This document shows, piece after piece, positions 53,318 through 63,094 of a DNA stretch of 64,000 nt. The stretch comes from an uncultured Prevotella sp. (GTDB lineage Bacteria > Bacteroidota > Bacteroidia > Bacteroidales > Bacteroidaceae): assembly GCA_900770025.1 (NCBI GenBank), contig CAAGIW010000022.1, positions 11,363-75,362 of the forward strand, in the 5' to 3' direction. The translations under genes and the position numbers were made by a program. Within the stretch, counting starts at the first letter, position 1. The number at the start of each line of letters is the position of its first letter. Below the pieces are notes generated by a model. The model was not told where the DNA came from, searched no databases, and was given only the letters and a program-made list of their open reading frames with translations.

Positions 53318-56300
53318 ATGAAAAGAAGATTTTTTGTAAGTTTGTGCATGAGCCTTGTCATGGCATGGATATCCCTGCCCGCTCTTGCCCAAAACAAAAC
53401 GATAAAAGGCACCGTGGTGGATGAAAAAGGCGAGCCTATCATCGGTGCATCCGTTCGACTGAACGACCAGTCGGGCGTGGGAGTGATTACCGACTTAGAC
53501 GGAAACTACACCATCTCTGCACCCGAAGGAAGCAAGGTGGTTATCTCATTTATCGGCTACATCCCGCAGACGGTGGTGCCCGGAGGCAAGGTGCAGCTGA
53601 AAGAAGACTCACAGAACCTGGAAGACATCGTGGTGGTGGGTTACGGCACACAGAAGAAAGCCCACCTCACAGGTTCTATTGCCACCGTGCCGATGGAAGA
53701 GATTCAGGACCTGGCTTCGGGCAACCTGGCAAGCACCCTGAGCGGATTGGTGAACGGATTGAGCGTGAGCGGCGGTGAAGCACGCCCCGGCGAGAGTGCC
53801 CGTTTGAGCATCCGCGACGTGAACTCGATGGGTGACATCGGTTCCACTGCCCAGCAGCCTCTCTTCGTTATCGACAACTACATCTATCCCAACGACGTCA
53901 AGGTGGGCAACACCTACCAGAATCTGGGAGCCGAAGCCTTCAACAATCTGGATCCCTCTGAGGTGGAGAGCATCACCGTGCTCAAGGATGCATCGGCTGC
54001 CGTGTATGGTGCCCGTGCCGCCAACGGTGTTATCTTGGTAACCACCAAGAAGGGAAAGAAGGGCGCCCCCCGCATCTCATACAACGGCACCTTTGGATTC
54101 ACCGATGAGGTGGCACGCCCCAAGATGCTGAACACCTATGACTACGGACGCCTGTACAATGCGGTAAAGATGGCAGACCCCACCAACACCTCTACCAACC
54201 TGACCACCGGCATCTTCCAGGCAGACGAGTTGGAAGCCATGAAAGGCTTGAACAACGACCTGCTCGACAAGTACTGGGAAACAGGATTCACCCACAAGCA
54301 CAGCGTGAACGTGAGCGGTGCCACCGACAACGTGAGCTATTTTGCAGGCGGCAGCTACTTCAATCAGGATGGTAATCTGGGCAAATTGGACTACGACCGA
54401 TGGAACTATCGTGCCGGCATCGACGTGAAGATAAGCAAATGGTTAGGTGCCAACCTGACCGTGAGCGGCGACTACGGAAAGAAGAACACTCCACTTGTCA
54501 AAGTGGGTGGCTCTGGTAGCGAGAAAGACTACAACCTGCTGCTCACCCGTCCTGGCTATATGCCTGAGACCGTTGGCGGGCATGACGTGGCAGCCTTTGG
54601 CGTGAGCAACGGAGCCAAGAACCAGAATCAGTACTACAACTTCGGCCTGTTGCAGAACAATGGAGACTACAGTCGCAACATGACCTCCAACATGAACATC
54701 AGCGGTAGTCTGAGCTACGACTTCGGCTGGAGCAAGCTCCTGAAGGGTTTGAAACTGCGCTTCTCTTACTCCAAGAGCATCAACAACGACAAGACCAACC
54801 AATATGGTTCGGCATTCACCATCTACAAGATGAACACTCGCTACGGTAGCGGCAACCACCTGTACAATCCCACAGGCAAGGAAGACCCCGACTTTGACTA
54901 CTTGGCTGAGTCAAACTTCACCGGCATCAACCAAAGCAACGGCAACATGCTGTACCGCACCATGACACGCACCGACAACTACCAGATGAACCTTACCGCA
55001 CAGTATGGAAGAACCTTCGGCAGTCACGACATCAGTGCCCTTTTCTCCATTGAGAAATCAGAGGCTGAGAGCGAGTATTTGGTGGGCCAGCGTGAGAATC
55101 CCTATGAGTTCACCACCGGACAATACAACTCTGCCACGGGCGAGATGAGCACACAGTTCACCCGCAGCGAGAGCGGAACACTGTCATACATCGGCCGTGT
55201 GAACTATGCTTACCAGAACAAGTACCTGTTGGAGCTGATGGTTCGCTGCGACGCCTCCACCAAGTTTGCGCCCAAAAACTACTGGGGCACATTCCCCTCT
55301 GCCAGTGCTGGTTGGGTGATTTCAGAGGAAGAGTGGTTCTCCAAGAACGTGAAGTGGGTGGATTTCCTGAAACTTCGTGCTTCGTTCGGTCTCACTGGTC
55401 GTGACAACCTTGCCGCATGGCAGTGGATGCAGGTGTATGCACAGGATGCCAACAAGGGTGTGGTGTTCGGCGAAGGCACCAGCAACGACTCCAGCAACCG
55501 TATCACCATCAACAAGAACAACTCTGCTGTGAACACCGATGTGCACTGGGACAAGTCGTATAAGTTCAATGTGGGTATCGATGCTCACTTCCTCGACCGC
55601 CGCTTGGCAGTGACCTTTGACGCCTATCGTGAGTGGAACCGCGAGATGTTGCTCAACATCAAGCAGAACGTTCCCTCTACCGTGGGTACACAGTCGGCAT
55701 CTACCAACCTCGGCAAGATGAACAACTGGGGTTACGAACTCTCCGTAACCTGGCGCGACAAGATTGGCAAGGACTTCAAGTATCACGTGGGTATCAACAC
55801 CGGCTACTCGGACAACGAAGTGCTCAACATGGACTGGGAAGACGAATACATCTATCGTCAGATTACTTACGGAAGCCGCACCGATGTGGGCTTGTGGGGT
55901 ATGCAGTGCTTAGGCATGTTCCGCTCGTTCCAAGACATCGAGGAATACTTCGACAAATATCTGAAGAAAGCCGACGGCACCTATGGCACCTATATGGGCA
56001 AGACCAAGGATCAGGTGCGCCCGGGTATGCTGATATATAAAGATGTGCGCGGAGCCTACGACCCCGTGACCCAGACCTATGCCGGTCCTGACGGTGTTGT
56101 GGATGCAGAAAACGACCAAGTGGAGCTGAGCCATTGGAAGAGTAACCCCTACGGCTTTACCATCAACGCAGGATGCAGTTGGAAAGACCTCTCGCTCACC
56201 TTTCAGTTGGGCGCCAGCTGGGGTGGCTACACCACCGTGCCCTCCTCTGCTCTGAAGCCTGTGGGCGATTTGGAATACTGCAACATGCCTTCGTTCTGGA

Positions 56301-56662
56301 ATCCTGACGACATGTTCGTTTACCAGGATATCTACGATGGCAGCGGCAACTTGGTGATGAAAGCCAACCGCGATGGCAGTCTGCCCAACCTGGCTTATGC
56401 GGATGTCAATGCCGTGCAGTCCAGTTTCTGGCGTGTAAGTTCCACACGTATCCAGCTGAACCGCGTGACTTTGGCCTACACCATTCCCTCCAAGTGGATC
56501 AAGAAGTTCGGAGTGCAGAACGCCCGCTTCAACGTAACGGGTGTGAACCTCATCAACTTCTACAACCCCTACCCCGACAACTTTATGAACCCGATGGCAG
56601 GAACATACGGCAACTATCCCAACTTGAGGAAGTTTACCGTAGGTGTAAACCTTACCTTCTAA
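53318..56662 (+). CDS. susC: SusC/RagA-type TonB-linked outer-membrane importer
   Basis: An importer of 1114 residues for oligosaccharides. Signal peptide about 1-24; carboxypeptidase-regulatory-like domain about 26-100 (IKGTVVDEKGEPIIGASVRL, ISFIGYIPQ); TonB-box-like DIVVVGYGTQKK at about 104-115; plug with DASAAVYGARAANGVILVTTKKGKKG at about 220-245; 22-strand barrel ending in FTVGVNLTF. It forms the transport complex with the SusD protein encoded 52 bp on. The cargo is likely a pectin fragment, inferred from the enzyme genes. Confidence 0.96.
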   Translation: MKRRFFVSLCMSLVMAWISLPALAQNKTIKGTVVDEKGEPIIGASVRLNDQSGVGVITDLDGNYTISAPEGSKVVISFIGYIPQTVVPGGKVQLKEDSQNLEDIVVVGYGTQKKAHLTGSIATVPMEEIQDLASGNLASTLSGLVNGLSVSGGEARPGESARLSIRDVNSMGDIGSTAQQPLFVIDNYIYPNDVKVGNTYQNLGAEAFNNLDPSEVESITVLKDASAAVYGARAANGVILVTTKKGKKGAPRISYNGTFGFTDEVARPKMLNTYDYGRLYNAVKMADPTNTSTNLTTGIFQADELEAMKGLNNDLLDKYWETGFTHKHSVNVSGATDNVSYFAGGSYFNQDGNLGKLDYDRWNYRAGIDVKISKWLGANLTVSGDYGKKNTPLVKVGGSGSEKDYNLLLTRPGYMPETVGGHDVAAFGVSNGAKNQNQYYNFGLLQNNGDYSRNMTSNMNISGSLSYDFGWSKLLKGLKLRFSYSKSINNDKTNQYGSAFTIYKMNTRYGSGNHLYNPTGKEDPDFDYLAESNFTGINQSNGNMLYRTMTRTDNYQMNLTAQYGRTFGSHDISALFSIEKSEAESEYLVGQRENPYEFTTGQYNSATGEMSTQFTRSESGTLSYIGRVNYAYQNKYLLELMVRCDASTKFAPKNYWGTFPSASAGWVISEEEWFSKNVKWVDFLKLRASFGLTGRDNLAAWQWMQVYAQDANKGVVFGEGTSNDSSNRITINKNNSAVNTDVHWDKSYKFNVGIDAHFLDRRLAVTFDAYREWNREMLLNIKQNVPSTVGTQSASTNLGKMNNWGYELSVTWRDKIGKDFKYHVGINTGYSDNEVLNMDWEDEYIYRQITYGSRTDVGLWGMQCLGMFRSFQDIEEYFDKYLKKADGTYGTYMGKTKDQVRPGMLIYKDVRGAYDPVTQTYAGPDGVVDAENDQVELSHWKSNPYGFTINAGCSWKDLSLTFQLGASWGGYTTVPSSALKPVGDLEYCNMPSFWNPDDMFVYQDIYDGSGNLVMKANRDGSLPNLAYADVNAVQSSFWRVSSTRIQLNRVTLAYTIPSKWIKKFGVQNARFNVTGVNLINFYNPYPDNFMNPMAGTYGNYPNLRKFTVGVNLTF

Positions 56663-56714
56663 TGACAACGTGTGACAACAAGCCAAAACACAACCCTTAT
56701 AAAAAGAAAGAACA

Positions 56715-58901
56715 ATGAAAATAAATATAAGATTGCTCAGCATCGGTCTCATTGGTGCACTCGGTCTTTCCTCTTGTAGCGACTCCTTCTTGGAGGACAA
56801 GAAGAATTACGACAATGCCAATAAGGACATCTACAACTATTATAGTGGTGCCAACGGCAGATTGAACGACATCTATGCATGGTGCCTGCCCAATGCTGCC
56901 GACCAGAACTGGAAATACCCCTCCATAGGAAACAACGACATTGCAGGCAAATCTACCGAGGAGTATGCCGGTTTCAGTGACTTCGTGAACCCTGAGATTG
57001 AGCTCTCATCCACCAGTTCCACCAATGCCGTGCCCGACTATTTCATGGGCACACAGAACAACATTCAGGAGGCAGTATATGGACGTATCCGCAACATCAA
57101 CGATGCCATTGCAGGCATCAGCGGAGGAACCCTGAGCGACGAAGAGAAGAATATCCTGTTAGGACAGATCTATTTCTTCCGCGCATGGTGCTACTACAAC
57201 CTGGTGAAGTGGTATGGCGGCGTGCCCTTGGTAAAGGAATTGTTAGACCCCGTGGAGGATTCTTTCACCCCACGCTCTTCTGCCAAGGAGTGCATCGACT
57301 TCATTCTTGAAGACTTGAACAAGGCTGCCACCATGCTTGCAGCCAAGACAACAAATGGCGGATGGACCGGTTCTGACTACGGAAGGGTAACCACCGGCAC
57401 TGCTTTGGCACTCAAAGGCCGTGTGCTTTTGCTGTGGTGCAGCCCGCTGTTCAACCGTGCCAACGATCGCACCCGCTGGCAGTCGGCCTACGAACAGATG
57501 ACCGCCGACCTGCCCACCATCAATGCCTGCGGCTATGGTCTGTATCAGACTTCATCCAACGTGAACGGTTCTGACTTTGCCGCCCAGTTCCTGACCAGCG
57601 GCAAGAACCCCGAAGCCGTGTTCGTGACCCTGTTCAACAACATCGCAGGCGACGGTTTGGACAACCAGAAGAACAACAACTGGGAGCGCGGCATCCGTCC
57701 GGCCAACACTGGCGGCAGCGGCAAGGGAGCCTGCGCCATGCTGGTGAATCTGTTCCCCATGGCCGATGGCAAGATTCCGGCTGGAGCAGGTACATACACC
57801 AAATTGGAGGCTTCTTCGGTGGCTTACGATGCCAACTATCCTTTCGTGAGCAGGGATCCCCGCTTCTATCGCACCTTTGCTTTCCCCGGCTTCCGCTGGG
57901 CATACAACGGCGATGCCAGTGCCAAAGACCCCAATAATCCCTCTGACGGAAAGAACTTTGAACTGTGGAACTACGTATGGTACACCGACCTGAACGACCA
58001 GGGCAACCCCGAGAGCGGCAGTTCCTATGGTGCCGACAACCTGCTGGGCAGCAAGCAGAGCATCTATGTGCGCAAGAAGAGCGACGACTTGGATGTGAAC
58101 GGCAGTCCGCTCTACCAGTATGTGGCCACCGACACCAAGGGTGCAGCCCCCTTCTATTCTGCTGCCCCGCTCATCGAACTGCGCTATGCCGAAGTGCTGC
58201 TCAACCTGGCTGAGGTGGCTTGCGGTGCAGGTCATCCCGACAAGGCCGTGGAATATCTGCAACAGATACGCCAGCGTGCAGGTTACACCGCAGCCAACGG
58301 CTACGGACTGCAGGCCAATCTGGCAGGAGATGAAGCCACCTGTATGAGTGCCATTCTGTATGAACGCCAGATAGAATTTGCCTACGAGGGCAAGCGTTTC
58401 GACGACATGCGCCGCTGGATGCTCTTCGACGGCGGTGCCACACCGGTGCCCGGCGCACCTGCCACATGGCAGCTCACAGGCTGGGGCGGAAACACCTGCA
58501 CGTGGCTTGGCTTCAAACAGTTCAACGGACAGCGCCGCGACAACATCGAGTTCCGCGTGGCCGACAAGTATGGTGTGGGCGGTACCAATTTCGACAGCGA
58601 CCCATTGCTCAAGAACGGAGGCACACGCTGCGCTGCAGTGGATTTGCGCAACGCCGACCTCGACACCCAGTTGGCAAATCTGAAGACCTGGTATGCCGAC
58701 AACCTGGTGAGCAAGGAGAAGCGCGGCGACGGCTATGACTCACAGCACAACCTGCTGTACGTCAACTTCCGTCCCAAGTATTACTTCCTCGGATTGGCAT
58801 CCGGTGCACAGAACGCCAACAAGGGTCTGCCCCAAACCATCGGCTGGGAAGACTACAACAACGGCGGTGCACAAGGCACCTTCGACCCCTTGGCACAATA
58901 A
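56715..58901 (+). CDS. susD: SusD/RagB-type glycan-binding lipoprotein
   Basis: A surface lipoprotein of 728 residues that caps SusC and captures oligosaccharides. Lipobox Cys is at about residue 21 (GLSSCSDSF). Helical repeats of the family are seen: RNINDAIAGIS, YFFRAWCYYNLVKWYGGVPLV (about 152-172), GRVTTGTALALKGRVLLLW, and the C-terminal LNLAEVACGAGHPDKAVEYLQQIRQRAGY with YERQIEFAYEGKRFDDMRRW. It is longer than classic SusD (about 550), with an enlarged binding insertion. Confidence 0.95.
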   Translation: MKINIRLLSIGLIGALGLSSCSDSFLEDKKNYDNANKDIYNYYSGANGRLNDIYAWCLPNAADQNWKYPSIGNNDIAGKSTEEYAGFSDFVNPEIELSSTSSTNAVPDYFMGTQNNIQEAVYGRIRNINDAIAGISGGTLSDEEKNILLGQIYFFRAWCYYNLVKWYGGVPLVKELLDPVEDSFTPRSSAKECIDFILEDLNKAATMLAAKTTNGGWTGSDYGRVTTGTALALKGRVLLLWCSPLFNRANDRTRWQSAYEQMTADLPTINACGYGLYQTSSNVNGSDFAAQFLTSGKNPEAVFVTLFNNIAGDGLDNQKNNNWERGIRPANTGGSGKGACAMLVNLFPMADGKIPAGAGTYTKLEASSVAYDANYPFVSRDPRFYRTFAFPGFRWAYNGDASAKDPNNPSDGKNFELWNYVWYTDLNDQGNPESGSSYGADNLLGSKQSIYVRKKSDDLDVNGSPLYQYVATDTKGAAPFYSAAPLIELRYAEVLLNLAEVACGAGHPDKAVEYLQQIRQRAGYTAANGYGLQANLAGDEATCMSAILYERQIEFAYEGKRFDDMRRWMLFDGGATPVPGAPATWQLTGWGGNTCTWLGFKQFNGQRRDNIEFRVADKYGVGGTNFDSDPLLKNGGTRCAAVDLRNADLDTQLANLKTWYADNLVSKEKRGDGYDSQHNLLYVNFRPKYYFLGLASGAQNANKGLPQTIGWEDYNNGGAQGTFDPLAQ

Positions 58902-58924
58902 ACCTTTGAGTTATGCAGTAGAAT

Positions 58925-61900
58925 ATGCAAAACACATTCATCCATTTACTTCGCCACACCCTGCCTGTTCTTGCGCTGGGTGTGGCGATGGCTGTTGAAG
59001 CCAAACCCAAGAAAGAGGTGTATATCCCCATGGATTACTCCACCTGCGGCTACCATGCCTCCGAAAGCAACATCCCCGACGTGCCCAACGTGGTGTATGT
59101 GGAGGCACAAGAGGGCGACTGCGCCCCATTGCTTCAGCAAGCCATCGACTATGTGCAGACACTGAAGCTCGGCAAGAGCGGGCATCGTGGAGCCATCCTG
59201 CTGTCTCAAGGCACCTTCCGCCTCCACTCTCCCCTGCGCATCAGTGCCTCGGGCATCGTGATAAGAGGCATGGGAAGCAAGGCCACCATCCTGAAGAAAG
59301 AGGGTGCCGAGCGTGGAGCAGCCATCTACATGGAGGGCGGCCATGCCCTGCCTGCCTCTGACACGCTGTCCATCTCGCCCGTCAAGGTGAAGGCTGGAGC
59401 CACCTCATTGCCCGTTGCCGTTGGTCATCCACTCAAGGTCGGCGACCGCATCACCATCGTTCGCCCCAGCACCACGGAATGGATTACCCACCTGAACTGC
59501 CACGACTACGGCGGAGGTTTGGACTATACGGGATGGAAAAAGACAGACATAGACATCCACTGGACACGCATGGTGACTGCCGTGAGCAACGGACAGATTG
59601 AAATAGATGCCCCCATCACCACCACCATCGACCCCGAATATGGCGGTGGCTACATACTAAGGGGCGGCAATATGGCAGAGATACGGGAATGCGGCGTGGA
59701 AAACCTGTCCATCACCTCGGCCTATTGCCCGGCCAACGCCAAGGACGAAGACCACTGCTGGGACGGCATCAGTATGAACAATACACGCGACTGCTGGGTG
59801 CGCCGAGTGCATTTCAGCCATCTGGCAGGCAGTGCAGTGACACTGCAGAAGCACACTTCGCGCATCACGGTGGAAGACTGCATCGCCACCAACCCCGTGT
59901 CGGAGACGGGAGGCTGGCGCCGCAGCGTGTTCATCACTCGCGGACAGCAGACCTTGGTGCAGCGGTGTGTGTCGCGTAACGGCATCCACGACTTTGCCGC
60001 CGACTACTGCGCGGCAGGTCCCAACGCCTTTGTGCAATGCGAGGGAGAGGAATCTTTGGGATTCAGCGGCAGCATCGGTTCGTGGGCAGCGGGCCTGCTG
60101 TTCGACATTGTGAACATCGACGGCAATGCCATATCGTTCAAGAATCTGGAGCAATTCAGGTTCGGCACGGGCTGGAACACCGCCAACAGCATGATGTGGC
60201 AGTGCACAGGAGCCGTGCTCGACTGCTATTCGCCCGATGCAGACAACCGCAACAGCGCCCACGGATGCTGGGGTATGCTCAATGGCAACGGCGAGTGGAC
60301 CAGTAGCAACGACCACGTGCAGCCACGTAGCCTGTTCTATCACCAGTTGGAACAACGCATGGGCCGGCAGCAGGCACGCAACGGCTACATCCTGCCACGC
60401 AACACCAACGCATCGAGCAGTCCCACCATAGAGCAGGCAGAAGAGATGGCAAGGCAGTCGCTCACCACTCCCCGACTCACCTTGGAGATGTGGATAGACT
60501 CTGTGCCCTATACCGCCCCCACCTCGACACAGGGGGTGAAAAACCTGCTGAGCATCAAACTGAAGAACGCCGACAAGGGCACACCGCTGCATCCCGTCCG
60601 CTACACGGTGGAGAACGGATGCCTCAGTGCCAACGGATGCCTTGTCACAGGCAACCGTTATCAGATACCCTGGTGGTCGGGACGTGTGAAAGACAACTTC
60701 GTGGAGAAGTCGGCCAAGCCTGCCATCACCCGCTTTGTGCCCGGACGCGAGGGCACCGGATGGACCGACCGCATCGACTCCGTGGTCAGTTATTTAGCCA
60801 CCAACGGCTATTGTATGCTCGACCACCACTACGGACTGTGGTATGACCTGCGCCGTACCGACCATGAAAGGGTGCGCCGCAGCGACAGTGAGGTGTGGGC
60901 ACCCTTCTATGAGCAGCCTTTTGCACGCAGCGGCAAGGGCACTGCATGGGACGGTCTGAGCACCTACGACCTGAACCGTGTGAACAAATGGTACTGGCTG
61001 CGTCTCAACCAGTTTGCCGCCAAGGGCGCCCCGCAGGGCATCATGCTTTTCAACCAGCACTATTTCCAACACAACATCTTGGAGGCCGGTGCCCATTGGG
61101 TGGATTGTCCCTGGCGACCCGTGAACAATGTGAACGGCACAAGCTTCCCCGAACCGGTACCTTTTACAGGCGACAAGCGCATCTTTATTGCCGAACAGTT
61201 CTACAACGAGAACGACAGCATCCTGCGCCCCCTGCACCAGCAGTACATACGCACCTGTTTAGAGCAGTTGAAAACACACGAGAACGTGGTGCACCTCATC
61301 AGCGACGAATATACCGGACCGCTCCATTTCACCCGTTTCTGGTTGGAGACCATTGCCCAATGGGAGGCCGAGACGGGCAGGCATCCGCTCATTGCACTGA
61401 GCTGCACCAAGGATGCCCAGGATGCCATACTGCAGGATGCACGGCTCTGCCAGCTGATAGACATCATCGACATACGCTACTGGCACTACAATACCGACAG
61501 TCTATGGGCTCCCCCTGCCGGCAAAAACTTGGCACCGCGCCAGTTTATGCGCAAGATGAAGGTGGGCAAGACAGGCTTTGAAGAGGCCTACCGCGCCGTA
61601 AGAGAATACCGCACCAAATACCCCAACAAGGCAGTGACCTTCTTTGCCCAGCAATATCCCCAGTATGGATGGGCAGTGCTGATGGCCGGAGGCTCCATGC
61701 CCAACGTCAAGGTGGATAGCCGCGAATTTCTGCAGGCAGTGTGTAGCATGAAGCCCATCGACCTTTGCGCCGATGCCAACGCCTGCAAGGCACTGGGAAA
61801 TGAACAGACGGGCTACGTCATCTACCCCACCGCCTCGGGCAAAATGACCCTGAAGGTGGCCCCGGGCAAGTATCGTGTGGCCACCATCGATGCCGAAAGC

Positions 61901-61999
61901 GGCAAGGTAGCGGAACGAAAAGGAGTAGAGAAAGTGGACCATGAAATGGTGATACCACACGCAAGGAGGGGAGAAATCTATTGGCTGAAGACACTCTAA
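58925..61999 (+). CDS. Beta-helix / DUF6298-like secreted protein, possible new carbohydrate-active enzyme
   Basis: A secreted protein of 1024 residues, signal peptide about 1-26. Residues about 50-500 form a pectate-lyase-like right-handed beta-helix (GAILLSQGTFRLHSPLRI, IVIRGMGSKATILKK, VTLQKHTSRITVEDC, LLFDIVNIDGNAISFKNL). Residues about 590-900 look like a (beta/alpha)8-type domain with many conserved-looking acidic and aromatic residues (LDHHYGLWYDLRRTDHERV, LISDEYTGPLHF, IIDIRYWHYNTDSLW). A small beta-sandwich ends it. It resembles the DUF6298 family as I recall it. Catalytic residues are not known to me. It follows SusD by 23 bp, so it is the locus's likely surface enzyme. Confidence 0.65.
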   Translation: MQNTFIHLLRHTLPVLALGVAMAVEAKPKKEVYIPMDYSTCGYHASESNIPDVPNVVYVEAQEGDCAPLLQQAIDYVQTLKLGKSGHRGAILLSQGTFRLHSPLRISASGIVIRGMGSKATILKKEGAERGAAIYMEGGHALPASDTLSISPVKVKAGATSLPVAVGHPLKVGDRITIVRPSTTEWITHLNCHDYGGGLDYTGWKKTDIDIHWTRMVTAVSNGQIEIDAPITTTIDPEYGGGYILRGGNMAEIRECGVENLSITSAYCPANAKDEDHCWDGISMNNTRDCWVRRVHFSHLAGSAVTLQKHTSRITVEDCIATNPVSETGGWRRSVFITRGQQTLVQRCVSRNGIHDFAADYCAAGPNAFVQCEGEESLGFSGSIGSWAAGLLFDIVNIDGNAISFKNLEQFRFGTGWNTANSMMWQCTGAVLDCYSPDADNRNSAHGCWGMLNGNGEWTSSNDHVQPRSLFYHQLEQRMGRQQARNGYILPRNTNASSSPTIEQAEEMARQSLTTPRLTLEMWIDSVPYTAPTSTQGVKNLLSIKLKNADKGTPLHPVRYTVENGCLSANGCLVTGNRYQIPWWSGRVKDNFVEKSAKPAITRFVPGREGTGWTDRIDSVVSYLATNGYCMLDHHYGLWYDLRRTDHERVRRSDSEVWAPFYEQPFARSGKGTAWDGLSTYDLNRVNKWYWLRLNQFAAKGAPQGIMLFNQHYFQHNILEAGAHWVDCPWRPVNNVNGTSFPEPVPFTGDKRIFIAEQFYNENDSILRPLHQQYIRTCLEQLKTHENVVHLISDEYTGPLHFTRFWLETIAQWEAETGRHPLIALSCTKDAQDAILQDARLCQLIDIIDIRYWHYNTDSLWAPPAGKNLAPRQFMRKMKVGKTGFEEAYRAVREYRTKYPNKAVTFFAQQYPQYGWAVLMAGGSMPNVKVDSREFLQAVCSMKPIDLCADANACKALGNEQTGYVIYPTASGKMTLKVAPGKYRVATIDAESGKVAERKGVEKVDHEMVIPHARRGEIYWLKTL

Positions 62000-62052
62000 G
62001 CACCCCTTTTGCCACAAAATTCCACCCGAATACGGAAGTAGAAAATTCTGTG

Positions 62053-62090
62053 ACAGGTATTGAAAAAACCATTCAATACCTGTTTTTTTT
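62053..62090 (+). terminator. Terminator of the SusC/D operon
   Basis: ACAGGTATTGAA (62053-62064) pairs perfectly over 12 bp with TTCAATACCTGT (62072-62083) around a 7 nt loop, and eight T residues end at 62090. Confidence 0.93.
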
Positions 62091-62133
62091 ATTTTTTGAT
62101 TAAATTTTCCCACTCTGTATGGGTACAGAATCT

Positions 62134-62141
62134 TAACTTTG
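62134..62141 (+). promoter_or_regulatory. -7 element of the ECF sigma gene
   Basis: TAACTTTG fits TAnnTTTG, 19 bp before the ATG at 62160, implying a very short leader. No TTTG stands at the -33 position. Confidence 0.55.
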
Positions 62142-62159
62142 CGGCAAAACTAAAAACCT

Positions 62160-62693
62160 ATGATTAACTTTAGCGAACTTTACGACCAAACCATCGACAG
62201 GCTCTTTGCCATGGGATCGAGAATGACAGGCGACAGGGAGATGCTGAGCGACTGCATTCAGGACGTGTTTGTGAAACTATATACCAAGCGCGGCGAATTA
62301 GAGATGGTAGAGAACATCGAGTCTTATCTGTTCGTTTCGCTGCGCAACCGGCTCAACGATGAGTTCCGTACGCAGTCGCACCGATACGACAACGAGACCT
62401 GCGACAACTATATCAACGTGGTGGCAGACAGCAGCGAGACCGACCTACTGGAACTGCAGGAGGAAGAAAACCGCAAGCAGTTGTGTGTGAATGCCTACAT
62501 GCAGGAACTCAGTCCGCGCCAGCAGCAGATAGTGCGCCTGTTCTTCATCGAGCAGATGAAATACGATGAAATCTGCAAAGTGATGGGCATCAACTACCAG
62601 TCGGCACGCAACCTGATACACCGCAGCATCAGTCGCCTGCGTATGCTGGCCTCTGCCAGTCCTGTATCCGCCACCCGCTTTTCTGTGGCATAA
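62160..62693 (+). CDS. ECF-family RNA polymerase sigma factor
   Basis: A sigma-70-like factor of 177 residues. Region 2 spans about 8-72 (MLSDCIQDVFVKLY, SYLFVSLRNRLNDEFR) and region 4 about 110-162 (LSPRQQQIVRLFFIEQMKYDEICKVMG, then the recognition helix YQSARNLIHRSISRL). The linker (73-105) is acidic. Most Bacteroidetes ECF factors of this kind are followed by a FecR-like anti-sigma gene and a SusC with an STN domain; here no anti-sigma gene follows and the local SusC lacks STN. Its relation to the preceding locus is unproven. Confidence 0.95.
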   Translation: MINFSELYDQTIDRLFAMGSRMTGDREMLSDCIQDVFVKLYTKRGELEMVENIESYLFVSLRNRLNDEFRTQSHRYDNETCDNYINVVADSSETDLLELQEEENRKQLCVNAYMQELSPRQQQIVRLFFIEQMKYDEICKVMGINYQSARNLIHRSISRLRMLASASPVSATRFSVA

Positions 62694-62785
62694 GGTCATT
62701 TTTTTCCATATTTTGATAGTACAACGTTACAAGAATCACGTCATATAGTAAAGAAGTGTAAACAACACTGCTGAAACAAACGAAA

Positions 62786-62959
62786 ATGACGTATCACATG
62801 AGTAACGACATCGGGCACTATCAGGCAGAGATTTCTGCAGAAGAGACCTACCGCTTCACAGAAGAGGAGTTGCGGTTGTTGTCTCCCAAAGAGAAGCAGG
62901 AGCTGAAAGAGCACATCCAGCGTGCCATCGATGAACGTTTAACCCAAATCGGCCATTAG
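62786..62959 (+). CDS. Small acidic helical protein (57 residues)
   Basis: The frame reads MTYHMSNDIGHYQAEISAEE at the start, then an alpha-helical, charge-rich body (FTEEELRLLSPKEKQELKEH) ending LTQIGH. Codon choice resembles that of neighbouring genes and there is no competing frame. A second ATG at 62798 would give 53 residues. It lies 92 bp after the ECF sigma gene in the same direction, so it may be co-transcribed. No family is recognised. An anti-sigma or regulatory partner role would be pure conjecture. Its last six codons and stop form the left arm of the 19 bp inverted repeat. Confidence 0.6.
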   Translation: MTYHMSNDIGHYQAEISAEETYRFTEEELRLLSPKEKQELKEHIQRAIDERLTQIGH

Positions 62960-63049
62960 ACTGTTATGCGCAAACATACTTTCTTTTTGTCATCTGTCTT
63001 TCCGTTTATCAGTTACAATGGAACCCAACGCTAATGGCCGATTTGGGTT
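62941..63049. repeat. 19 bp perfect inverted repeat enclosing 71 bp
   Basis: AACCCAAATCGGCCATTAG (62941-62959) and its exact reverse complement CTAATGGCCGATTTGGGTT (63031-63049) enclose 71 bp. The enclosed DNA carries, on the minus strand, TATGTTTG (62978-62971), a match to the Bacteroidetes -7 element, without a visible -33. Inversion would not alter the small protein, since the arms are identical. It may be an invertible promoter segment or simply a long-loop RNA hairpin. Confidence 0.85.
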
Positions 63050-63094
63050 TAAAGCAGTCATAGACCATTTGGAAGCATATCATAACAGAAGACA

